Part shown: positions 28,404 through 35,083 of the stretch, piece after piece
How the letters are laid out: each line of letters starts with the position of its first letter
Numbering within the stretch: position 1 is the stretch's first letter
Origin: Sphaerisporangium rubeum
GTDB taxonomy: Bacteria; Actinomycetota; Actinomycetes; Streptosporangiales; Streptosporangiaceae
DNA: 64,000 bases
Reading direction: 5' to 3'
NCBI RefSeq assembly: GCF_014207705.1
Contig: NZ_JACHIU010000001.1
Coordinates: 2,968,501-3,032,500, forward strand
The notes under the pieces: generated by a model
What the model was told of the DNA's origin: nothing
Database searches by the model: none
What the model saw: only the letters and a program-made list of their open reading frames with translations
Position numbers and translations under genes: made by a program

Positions 28404-29575
28404 CGGCGGGTTCCCGTCCTGGTCGCCGGAGTGGATGAGACGGTCGAGACGACGAGGTCGGCGGCGGCCGCGGCCTCGCCGGCGTCCCGCAGCCGGGACC
28501 CGAGCCACCGCGCGCGCCGCCGCAGCGGCTCACCGGTGACGGCGGCGGCCAGCGCGGCGCCTTCGTCGTCGCCGGCGGGGAGACGCACGGCGACGCCGGC
28601 GCGCACGCATGCCTCCGCCAGCAGTGGTTGTTCCGAGGCGGCGGGTGCCACGACGAGCGGCCGGCCGTGGCGCAGCGCGGCGAGCACAGGAGCGCTGGTG
28701 CCGCTGGTCAGCACCGCATGCGACATCTCGACCAGGGGGTCCATCCACGGCAGGCGGACGGTGACGATGTCCGCACGCGGATCGGCCTGCGAAGCGCCGG
28801 AACGGCCGACCTCCACAACCGCCTGGTACGGGCCGCCGGTGAACATCGCGTTCAGCCGCGGCCACAGGCTGGTCCCGCCGAACACGCGGCTGAGGTGCAC
28901 GTACACCACCGGTTTGCCGGTGCGGGCCAGCAGCCGACTCACCCGGCCCAACTCGGCGGGGCCCGGCCCTGGCTCCCAGTGGCAGGGCCCGACGTGCCGC
29001 ACACCGTCCGGCAGGACGGCGCCGGGGTACTCCAGAGCGGGGCCGCCGCGCAGCAGCAGGCCGGCGCCGATCAGCGGACGGTCGGCGGGCCGGTTGTCGC
29101 GCCTCGGCAGCCCGGTGCGGTCCCGCAGGAGGTGGTAGTGGTGCAGCAGCTCGCGCAGCCGCCACTCCCGCCGCACGACGTGCTGGGGTTCGTCATCGCC
29201 GCCTGCCTTGTAGGGCCACAGGTGCGCGGCGAAGCCGAGCACGGTGACCGGCAGGCCGAGGGCCTCGCCGGCCAGCAGCGCGCCGTGGCAGAGCGCCGAC
29301 GTCACCAGCGCGACCGCCTCCGTGTCGCGCGCCGCCGCGATCACCGCGCGGTACTGCTCGTGTCCCGACAGCATCCAGCGGTCGACGGAGAACGCGCCTT
29401 TGCCGCCGTACTCGGCGGCGTCCAGCGCCGTCAGGCCCGCCTCGGCGACGGCGCCTGCCGCGCCGCGCCGCGCCAGCACCGCCACCGTGTGGCCGCGCCG
29501 CCGCAGTTCGATGCCGGCGGCGAGCACCGGGTACAGGTATCCCGGGTCGCTGAACGGGCACAGCAGGACGTTCAT
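28400..29575 (-). CDS. Glycosyltransferase, GT1 (MGT/UGT-like)
   Basis: A 391-residue GT-B enzyme. The N-terminal acceptor domain begins LLCPFSDPGYLYPVLAAG, and the C-terminal nucleotide-sugar domain has VRLPWMDPLVEMSHAVLTSG and PLVVAPAASEQPLLAEACVR, the degenerate PSPG-like region of macrolide-type transferases. It is expected to add a sugar from an activated nucleotide donor to the modified peptide. No sugar-nucleotide biosynthesis genes are in the cluster, so a primary-metabolism donor is likely. It is coupled by ATGA overlaps to the prolyl oligopeptidase upstream and the P450 downstream. Confidence 0.88.
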   Translation of the reverse strand: MNVLLCPFSDPGYLYPVLAAGIELRRRGHTVAVLARRGAAGAVAEAGLTALDAAEYGGKGAFSVDRWMLSGHEQYRAVIAAARDTEAVALVTSALCHGALLAGEALGLPVTVLGFAAHLWPYKAGGDDEPQHVVRREWRLRELLHHYHLLRDRTGLPRRDNRPADRPLIGAGLLLRGGPALEYPGAVLPDGVRHVGPCHWEPGPGPAELGRVSRLLARTGKPVVYVHLSRVFGGTSLWPRLNAMFTGGPYQAVVEVGRSGASQADPRADIVTVRLPWMDPLVEMSHAVLTSGTSAPVLAALRHGRPLVVAPAASEQPLLAEACVRAGVAVRLPAGDDEGAALAAAVTGEPLRRRARWLGSRLRDAGEAAAAADLVVSTVSSTPATRTGTRR

Positions 29576-31719
29576 GCCGGCCCGGTGGCCGCCGCCGCGA
29601 CGGCGACAGGAGCGGTGTCGGGTGCGGAGGACCCCGCGGGGGACAGGCCGAGGTGGAGGGACAGGAACGTGAAGACGTCGGCGAGCAGGCCGACGAAGCG
29701 GGACGCGGCGCGCGCGCCGTGGCCGACGTCGCGTTCCACGCGCAGCAGCACAGGGCCGGGGCCGGACGACGCGTGCTGGAGCGCCGCGCACATCTTGCGC
29801 GAGTGCGACGGGTCGACGCGGGTGTCGCCGTCGGCGGCGGCCAGCAGCACCGCCGGGTACCGCACCCCGTCACGGATCCGGTGGTAGGGGGAGTAGGCGC
29901 GCAACGCCGCGAACCCCTCGGGGTCCTCCACGCTGCCGTACTCGGGACGCCAGCTCGGCCCCATGCCGTGCCGCTCGTAGCGGAGCATGTCGAGCAGCGC
30001 TGCCACGCAGACCACCGCGCCGTACCTCTCCGGGTGCTGGGTCAGCGCGGCCCCCGCCAGCAGGCCGCCGTTGGACACCCCGACGACGCCGAGCATGCCG
30101 GTTGCCGTCCAGCCGTGCTCGATGAGGTGACCGGCCGCCGCGTCCAGGTCGTCGAACACGTTCTGCTTACGCGGCCCCGTGCCGGCGCGGTGCCATGCCT
30201 CCCCCTCCTCGCCGCCGCCGCGCACGCACGCCACGACGTACACCCCGCCGGCCTCGACCCACGCCAGCGCCTGCGGGAGGTACTTCGGTGACATCGACAC
30301 CCCGAACCCGCCGTACCCGGTGAGCAACGTCGGCCGCGGCCGGTCAGGCACGCCGGCCGGCGACAGGACGAACATGCGCACCGGCGTGCCGTCCTTGGAG
30401 TGGAATGTCACGTGCGAGGTCCGCGCCGAGGCGGACGAGCGCGGCTCGGCCGGCCGGGGCCAGGGCCCGGTCACGCCGGTCCGCGCGTCGTACCGCAGGA
30501 CGACCGGCGAGGTGGCGTAGTCGGCATAGCTGAACCACGCCTCGTGGCCGCCTTCCGGCCTGACGGAGATCGCTCCCACGCTACCGCTCCCCGGCAGCGG
30601 CACCGTGGCGACCTCGCGGCCGTCGGCCAGGTCGTGCACAGTGATCTCCGACACGGCGTGCCTGGTCCACGACACCAGCGCCACCGGACGCGGCAGGCCG
30701 GTCAGGGGGACGAAGTCGTCGAGCACCGCGTCCGGCCGCTCGGGGATCAGGGTGCGCCAGCACTCGGCGGACGGCGCCGCGGGGGTCGCCACGACGACCC
30801 GGCCGCGCGGCGCGTCCAGCTCGGTGCGCAGCCACAGCGGGTCGCCGGGCCCGGTGCCGGTTGTCATCCGCAGCCCACTCCGCGCACCGGCGTCCACCTG
30901 CACCGGGTGGAAGCGCGGCCGTCCTAGGGGGCTTTGCGTCAGGTCGGCCAGCCACAGGTCGGTGGCGGGGCCGGTGCCGGTGGTCGCCGACACGCTGAGC
31001 CAGCGGCCGTCCGGGGTGACCGCGACGGTGTAGAACCGGGTCTTGTCCTGGCCCTCGCCGAACACCAGCTCGTCGTCACCGGGATCGGTGCCGAGACGGT
31101 GCAGGTACACTCGCCGGTGGTACCGCTCCTCACCGGGGTTCAGCTCGGGAGGCAGGCGCCGCACGTAGTAGAAGGCCTCACCGCCGGGAAGCCAGGCCAC
31201 CGGTGTGCGCCGCACCCGGTCGATCGGCCCGTCCACCACGGCGCCGGTGGCGACGTCCAGCACCCGCAGCAGCGAGTCCTCCGTGCCGCCGGTCGACAAC
31301 TGGTACGCGAGCAGGGTTCCCTCCAGCGAGGGATGCCACGCCTCCATCACGGTGCCGCCGTCTGGGTCGAGCGCCAGCGGGCTGACCAGCACCCGTTCGA
31401 CGCCGCCGTCACGCACCGTCAGCACCGGATGCTCGGCTCCAGGTTCGCGGTGGCTGACGAACATCACGTCGCCGCGCGGCACTGGCGGCGAGGTCACCGG
31501 CACCCGGCTCAGCGCGTCGAGCCTCGCCTGCCACCCCGGCAGGCCGTCCCACCCGGCGCGTTCGCGCGCGAACAGCTCCTCCTGCGCGGCCGTCCAGGTA
31601 CGGGTACGTGGATCGGCGGTGTGCTCAAGCCAGCGGTAGGGGTCGGCGACGACCTCGCCGTGGAACTCGTCGGCGCTGTCGAGGCGCGGTGCGTCCGGGT
31701 ACCGCACGGTACTCCTCAT
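29572..31719 (-). CDS. Prolyl oligopeptidase (S9A)
   Basis: A 715-residue cytosolic serine peptidase of the S9 family. An N-terminal beta-propeller (about residues 70-410; family opening YPDAPRLDSADEFHGEVVAD) precedes an alpha/beta-hydrolase domain with the nucleophile in GVSNGGLLAG (about S549), an Asp in DGDTRVDPSHS and His in DVGHGA (about H667). There is no signal peptide. These enzymes cut after proline in short peptides. All eight precursors have one Pro exactly four residues before the core Trp, so this is the likely leader peptidase. The start overlaps the radical SAM stop (ATGA). Confidence 0.92.
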   Translation of the reverse strand: MRSTVRYPDAPRLDSADEFHGEVVADPYRWLEHTADPRTRTWTAAQEELFARERAGWDGLPGWQARLDALSRVPVTSPPVPRGDVMFVSHREPGAEHPVLTVRDGGVERVLVSPLALDPDGGTVMEAWHPSLEGTLLAYQLSTGGTEDSLLRVLDVATGAVVDGPIDRVRRTPVAWLPGGEAFYYVRRLPPELNPGEERYHRRVYLHRLGTDPGDDELVFGEGQDKTRFYTVAVTPDGRWLSVSATTGTGPATDLWLADLTQSPLGRPRFHPVQVDAGARSGLRMTTGTGPGDPLWLRTELDAPRGRVVVATPAAPSAECWRTLIPERPDAVLDDFVPLTGLPRPVALVSWTRHAVSEITVHDLADGREVATVPLPGSGSVGAISVRPEGGHEAWFSYADYATSPVVLRYDARTGVTGPWPRPAEPRSSASARTSHVTFHSKDGTPVRMFVLSPAGVPDRPRPTLLTGYGGFGVSMSPKYLPQALAWVEAGGVYVVACVRGGGEEGEAWHRAGTGPRKQNVFDDLDAAAGHLIEHGWTATGMLGVVGVSNGGLLAGAALTQHPERYGAVVCVAALLDMLRYERHGMGPSWRPEYGSVEDPEGFAALRAYSPYHRIRDGVRYPAVLLAAADGDTRVDPSHSRKMCAALQHASSGPGPVLLRVERDVGHGARAASRFVGLLADVFTFLSLHLGLSPAGSSAPDTAPVAVAAAATGPA

Positions 31720-32930
31720 CTGTCTTGGCGCGTGCGCCGGCCGAGCCGTCCGGTGGCGCTGAGGTAGTCGAGCAGCGCCGCGTCCACGGTGTCCTGGAAC
31801 CGCGTCAGCGCCGACAGCTCGTCGTCGTACTGGTAGAACTCCTCGCAGGAGATCCACTTGCCTTCGGTGCGCTCACGCGGCAGGTAGCCGTCGCGTACCG
31901 TCCCCACCTGCCAGCCGGGCTTGCCGGCCGTCTCCCAGCAGCTCGACAGGGTGCCGTCGGCGTTCACCACGGCGCCGTATCTGCCGTCGGTGTACGAGCA
32001 CGCCTGGCACGGGTTGACCGTACGGGGCCGCGACACGTGGAACCCGAGTTCCAGCGCGCGGCGCTGCCACCTGATGAAGCTCGCGGCGATCGTGCCGGAG
32101 AACTCCAGGTCGTTGCCGTACCCGATGCCGACGTCGCCGACGCGCGCGAAGTACAGCGAGCAGCGGGAGGGGTCGAGACCGCCGGCGAGCCGCTCCACCA
32201 GCTCGTCGATGCCCCGGTGGTTGTGGTGCGAGACGTTCACCCGCAGGCCCCACGTCAGCGGGGTGGCCTCGGTCACCGCGGCCATGTTGCGCACGATGTC
32301 GTCGAAGGTGCCGCCGCCGGTCCTGCGGACCCTGATCGCGTCGTGGTCGGCCAGGTCGCCGTCGAACGTCACCTGGACGTCGCGCAGCCCGAGGTCGCTG
32401 AGCTGCCTGGCGAGCTTCGGGGTGAGCAGCGTGCCGTTGGACGTCATGCTGGCCCGGCGCAGACCGTAGTCGGCGGCCCGTGCGAGCAGCTCGCGGCAGC
32501 CTTGGGGATTGAGCAGCGGTTCCCCGCCGAACAGCATCACGTCGAGGTGGCTCAGCTCCGCGTCGGCCATGCGGCGCGCGGCGAACTCAAGGACCGAGGT
32601 GATGGTGGCCGAGGTCAGGCGCGCGTACCGGATACGCGTCGGCCGGTTCGCGCCGCTGGTGTCCTGCTCGGTGTTCTGGAAACAGTAGGCGCACCCGAGG
32701 TTGCAGTGGGTGCTCGTCAGTACGGTGAGGGAGTAGCCGCTGTACGCGGGGACGTCGAAGAGGCCGCGCTGACGCAGACTGCGCTCGGCGGCCGGACGCA
32801 GCTCGCGGCTCGCGGTGAGGTGATCGTCCTTGAGGCGGGCTACGCCGCCGGGCCCGAGGAACCACCAGCCGTGCTCCCCGCGGAGCACGCGGGGCAGGAT
32901 CTCCGCGCCACGGTGCTGACCTTTGTACAT
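31716..32930 (-). CDS. Radical SAM peptide-modifying enzyme with SPASM-like C-terminus
   Basis: A 404-residue radical SAM protein. The [4Fe-4S] site is Cys76-x3-Cys80-x2-Cys83 (THCNLGCAYCF), followed by LDVMLFGGEPLLNP and SMTSNGTLL. The C-terminal part has a reduced set of SPASM-like cysteines (NPCQACSYT, then single Cys in GTLSSCWETAG and KWISCEEF), fewer than the usual seven. Such enzymes make thioether, C-C or ether cross-links or epimerise residues in RiPP precursors. The core Cys or Trp is the natural target. Start follows GAGGAATCCG. It is the first enzyme gene after the precursor array. Confidence 0.92.
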   Translation of the reverse strand: MYKGQHRGAEILPRVLRGEHGWWFLGPGGVARLKDDHLTASRELRPAAERSLRQRGLFDVPAYSGYSLTVLTSTHCNLGCAYCFQNTEQDTSGANRPTRIRYARLTSATITSVLEFAARRMADAELSHLDVMLFGGEPLLNPQGCRELLARAADYGLRRASMTSNGTLLTPKLARQLSDLGLRDVQVTFDGDLADHDAIRVRRTGGGTFDDIVRNMAAVTEATPLTWGLRVNVSHHNHRGIDELVERLAGGLDPSRCSLYFARVGDVGIGYGNDLEFSGTIAASFIRWQRRALELGFHVSRPRTVNPCQACSYTDGRYGAVVNADGTLSSCWETAGKPGWQVGTVRDGYLPRERTEGKWISCEEFYQYDDELSALTRFQDTVDAALLDYLSATGRLGRRTRQDR

Positions 32931-32978
32931 CGGATTCCTCCGCGTCGTTCCGGTGTCCCGGCCGGCTTCAGGAACGAG

Positions 32979-33000
32979 CCCGGCCCCCGCGAGGGCCGGG
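32979..33000 (-). terminator. Attenuator-like hairpin between precursors and enzymes
   Basis: CCCGGCCC, a 6-base loop, then GGGCCGGG form an 8-bp GC stem in the 86-bp gap between the last precursor gene and the radical SAM gene. Such a partial terminator would keep precursor mRNA well above enzyme mRNA, as in other RiPP operons. The effect is inferred. Confidence 0.55.
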
Positions 33001-33016
33001 AATCGTAGGTACCGCG

Positions 33017-33136
33017 TCACTGCTCGGACTGGTATATGCCGCACCAGTCCGCGCTCGGGAGCTCTTCGCTCTCGTCCTCGTGGGCGACCACGTCGGGCTC
33101 GATCCCGGGGTGCACGGCTTCGTTGGGCTCGGTCAT
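33017..33136 (-). CDS. RiPP precursor peptide, copy 1 (39 aa), core WCGIYQ
   Basis: The most divergent and last-transcribed copy. The leader is shortened and altered (MTEPNEAVHPGIEPDVVAHE, lacking the PEDE segment of the others). It ends with a conserved Leu-Pro, then SADWCGIYQSEQ. It is the only copy with Tyr at the variable aromatic position. The GGAGCCTGCC ribosome site before ATG is the same as in the other copies. If cut after Pro, a 12-residue core is released. Confidence 0.88.
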   Translation of the reverse strand: MTEPNEAVHPGIEPDVVAHEDESEELPSADWCGIYQSEQ

Positions 33137-33217
33137 GGCAGGCTCCTCGACGTGGTCCGGAGGCGGTGCCGTTCATCGGCGGTCAACGCCGATAGGGGGA
33201 ACCCTGTTCGTACCGCG

Positions 33218-33358
33218 TCAGCTGCCCTTTTTCTCTTGGTGAACGCCGCACCAGTCGTCGGCCGGGAACTCTTCGTTCTCGTCCGCGGAGTGGGCGACCA
33301 CGTCGGGCTCGTCCTCGGGCTCGATCTCGGGGTTCACGGCTTCGTTGGGCTCGGTCAT
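33218..33358 (-). CDS. RiPP precursor peptide, copy 2 (46 aa), core WCGVHQ
   Basis: It has the standard acidic leader (MTEPNEAVNPEIEPEDEP), Phe-Pro, then ADDWCGVHQEKKGS, the longest predicted core at 14 residues, with two Lys and a Ser available as side-chain acceptors. It is preceded by the GGAGCCTGCC ribosome site. Confidence 0.9.
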   Translation of the reverse strand: MTEPNEAVNPEIEPEDEPDVVAHSADENEEFPADDWCGVHQEKKGS

Positions 33359-33440
33359 GGCAGGCTCCTCGAAGTTGACCGAAGGGGGTGCCGTTCATCG
33401 GCGATCAACGCCGACAGGGGGTGTTCGTACCGCGTCGGGC

Positions 33441-33572
33441 CTAGTTCTTCTGGTGGATGCCGCACCAGCTATCGCCCGGGAGGCCTTCGCTCTCGTCCTC
33501 GGAGTGGGCGACCACGTCGGGCTCGTCCTCGGGCTCGATCTCGGGGTTCACGGCTTCGTTGGGCTCGGTCAT
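33441..33572 (-). CDS. RiPP precursor peptide, copy 3 (43 aa), core WCGIHQ
   Basis: It has the standard leader, Leu-Pro, then GDSWCGIHQKN (11 residues). It carries Ser directly before Trp, a position that is Asp or Gly in the other copies, and Ile at the first variable core position. The ribosome site is GGAGCCAGCC. Confidence 0.9.
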   Translation of the reverse strand: MTEPNEAVNPEIEPEDEPDVVAHSEDESEGLPGDSWCGIHQKN

Positions 33573-33653
33573 GGCTGGCTCCTTAGAGTGGTCCGGAGGC
33601 GGTGCCGTTCATCGGCGGTCAACACCGGCAGGGCGAACCCTGTTCGTGCCGCG

Positions 33654-33791
33654 TCAGGCGTCTTTCTTCTGGTGTACGCCGCACCAGTCGTCGGCCGGGA
33701 ACTCTTCGCTCCCGTCGAGGGAGTGGGCGACCACGTCGGGCTCGTCCTCGGGCTCGATCTCGGGGTTCACGGCCTCGTTGGGCTCGGTCAT
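33654..33791 (-). CDS. RiPP precursor peptide, copy 4 (45 aa), core WCGVHQ
   Basis: It has the standard leader with a small change (VVAHSLDGSEEFP), then ADDWCGVHQKKDA (13 residues, two Lys). The preceding spacer is near-identical to that of copy 6. Confidence 0.9.
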   Translation of the reverse strand: MTEPNEAVNPEIEPEDEPDVVAHSLDGSEEFPADDWCGVHQKKDA

Positions 33792-33878
33792 GGCAGGCTC
33801 CTTGAAATGGTCCGGTGGTGGGTGTCGTTCATCGGCGATCAACGCCGGCAGGGGAACCTCGTCCGTGCCGCGTCGGGC

Positions 33879-34010
33879 CTAGTTCTTCTGGTGTACGCCG
33901 CACCAGTCGTCGGCCGGGAGATCTTCGTTCTCGTCCTCGGAGTGGGCGACCACGTCGGGCTCGTCCTCGGGCTCGATCTCGGGGTTCACGGCTTCGTTGG
34001 GCTCGGTCAT
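33879..34010 (-). CDS. RiPP precursor peptide, copy 5 (43 aa), core WCGVHQ
   Basis: It has the standard leader, Leu-Pro, then ADDWCGVHQKN (11 residues). This is closest to the consensus of the whole array and a good reference copy. Confidence 0.9.
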   Translation of the reverse strand: MTEPNEAVNPEIEPEDEPDVVAHSEDENEDLPADDWCGVHQKN

Positions 34011-34098
34011 GGCAGGCTCCTCGGATTTGTCCGGATGCGATGGTGTTCGTCGGCGGGTGACACCGACAGGGGAGAAGCTCGCTCGTACCGCGTCAGGC

Positions 34099-34233
34099 CT
34101 ACTTCGTCTTCTCCTGGTGGACGCCGCACCAGTCGGCGCCGGGGAGTTCTTCGCTCTCGTCCTCGTGGGCGACCACGTCGGGCTCGTCCTCGGGCTCGAT
34201 CTCGGGGTTCACGGCTTCGTTGGGCTCGGTCAT
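34099..34233 (-). CDS. RiPP precursor peptide, copy 6 (44 aa), core WCGVHQ
   Basis: It has the standard leader lacking one residue pair before the linker (VVAHEDESEELP), then GADWCGVHQEKTK (13 residues), with Lys and Thr in the tail as possible acceptors. Confidence 0.9.
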   Translation of the reverse strand: MTEPNEAVNPEIEPEDEPDVVAHEDESEELPGADWCGVHQEKTK

Positions 34234-34320
34234 GGCTGGCTCCTCGAAGTGGTCCGGTGGTGGGTGTCGTTCATCGGCGATCAACGCCGGCAGGGGAATC
34301 TCGTCCGTGCCGCGTCAGGC

Positions 34321-34452
34321 TCAGTTCTGCTGGAGCAGGCCGCACCAGCCGTCGGCCGGAAGCTCCTCGCTCTCGTCCTCGGAGTGGGCGATCACGTCGG
34401 GCTCGTCCTCGGGCTCGATCTCGAGGTTCACGGCTTCGCTGGGCTCGGTCAT
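34321..34452 (-). CDS. RiPP precursor peptide, copy 7 (43 aa), core WCGLLQ
   Basis: It differs most in the core: ADGWCGLLQQN (11 residues) has no His or Tyr and no Lys, Ser or Thr. The leader has Asn-to-Ser and Pro-to-Leu changes (MTEPSEAVNLEIEPEDEP). If aromatic cross-linking or side-chain ester formation is needed, this copy could not be fully processed; it may be a decaying or specialised copy. Confidence 0.88.
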   Translation of the reverse strand: MTEPSEAVNLEIEPEDEPDVIAHSEDESEELPADGWCGLLQQN

Positions 34453-34538
34453 GGCAGGCTCCTCGAAGTGGTCCGCAGGCGGTGCCGCTCATCGGCGATC
34501 AACGCCGGCAGGGGAAACCTGTTCGTGCCGCGCCGGAC

Positions 34539-34679
34539 CTAGTTCTGCGACTGGTGGACGCCGCACCAGCCGTCTTTCGGGAATTCTTCGCCCTCTCCGC
34601 TCTCGTCCTCATGGGCGATCACGTCGGGCTCGTCCTCGGGCTCGATCTCGGGGTTCACGGCTTCGTTGGGCTCGGTCAT
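34539..34679 (-). CDS. RiPP precursor peptide, copy 8 (46 aa), core WCGVHQ
   Basis: The first-transcribed copy, next to the divergent promoter region. It has the standard leader with a longer acidic linker (EDESGEGEEFP), then KDGWCGVHQSQN (12 residues), with Lys on the N-terminal side of the Trp. Confidence 0.9.
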   Translation of the reverse strand: MTEPNEAVNPEIEPEDEPDVIAHEDESGEGEEFPKDGWCGVHQSQN

Positions 34680-34746
34680 GGCAGGCTCCTCGAAGTGGTC
34701 CGCAGGCCGTGCTGTTCATCGGCGAGCAACACGCTAGGGAGACCCA

Positions 34747-34796
34747 GTTTCGGCCCAGTATGGCGACGGCATGGCGACGCCATACTGGCTCGAAAC
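34747..34796. promoter_or_regulatory. Operator-like inverted repeat with 11-bp direct repeat between divergent operons
   Basis: Arms of 19 bp (GTTTCGGCCCAGTATGGCG at 34747-34765 and its near-complement at 34778-34796, two mismatches) flank a 12-bp spacer, with an internal direct repeat ATGGCGACG whose copies begin 11 bp apart (34760 and 34771). It lies between the precursor array and the plus-strand gene at 34871, so it could control both. The 11-bp period is the spacing SARP proteins typically bind. Confidence 0.7.
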
Positions 34797-34870
34797 CTGA
34801 GGTCACTAGCTTCTGAGTCATTCAGCCGGCCGAGCACAGGAACGGCGGCCGTGGACCCCGGAGGTAGCCG

Positions 34871-35083
34871 ATGAACCCCAGCCAGGCTCGACCGCGGACC
34901 GAGCCGTTCGACGCGTTGACACTGTTACGTGAGGCGGGACACCCCATCGAGCTGCTCAGCGAACGGCAGCGGCAGGTGTTCGCCGAGCTCAGCCCGCCGG
35001 AGGTCGAACTCCTCAACTCGATCAAGACGCGCCTGGACGCGGCAGCGGGGGAGGTGGAGGGCCAGGAGCTCAAGCTCGTATGA
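34871..35083 (+). CDS. Small 70-residue acidic protein, unrecognised
   Basis: It has a predicted helical body (EPFDALTLLREAGHPIELLS, LSPPEVELLNSIKTRLDAAA) and an acidic C-terminal tail ending VEGQELKLV. There is no Cys or Trp and no signal peptide. A GGAGG ribosome site precedes the ATG, and the stop overlaps the next start (ATGA), so it is made together with the cyclase regulator. It could be a partner, a regulator, or a substrate of the downstream subtilisin. I cannot name a family with confidence. Confidence 0.75.
   Translation: MNPSQARPRTEPFDALTLLREAGHPIELLSERQRQVFAELSPPEVELLNSIKTRLDAAAGEVEGQELKLV

Larger units (their letters stand above)
33017..34735 (-). repeat. Tandem array of eight precursor-gene units
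   Basis: Eight direct repeats of 214-227 bp, measured start codon to start codon (33136, 33358, 33572, 33791, 34010, 34233, 34452, 34679). Each unit holds a ribosome site, a 39-46-codon gene and an 80-90 bp spacer that is also conserved. The leader and spacer are nearly constant while the last 10-14 codons vary, the pattern expected of duplication followed by diversification of the core. Confidence 0.93.

Noticed and set aside
33183-34542. Longer open frames on both strands across the precursor array, including 71-509-codon frames
   Set aside because: They are high-GC shadows of the repeat. Only the minus-strand frame has a matching ribosome site, conserved start and conserved protein sequence in all eight units.
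20421-34679. Lanthipeptide, thiopeptide or NRPS/PKS assignment of the cluster
   Set aside because: No LanB/LanC/LanM, YcaO, condensation, adenylation or ketosynthase motifs are present.
33017-34740. Regularly spaced repeats reminiscent of a CRISPR array
   Set aside because: Units are 214-227 bp, each with a ribosome site and an open reading frame, and there are no cas genes; these are duplicated precursor genes.
34871-35083. A ninth RiPP precursor
   Set aside because: It lacks the MTEP leader, the Trp-Cys-Gly core and any Cys or Trp, and is coupled to a different operon on the other strand.
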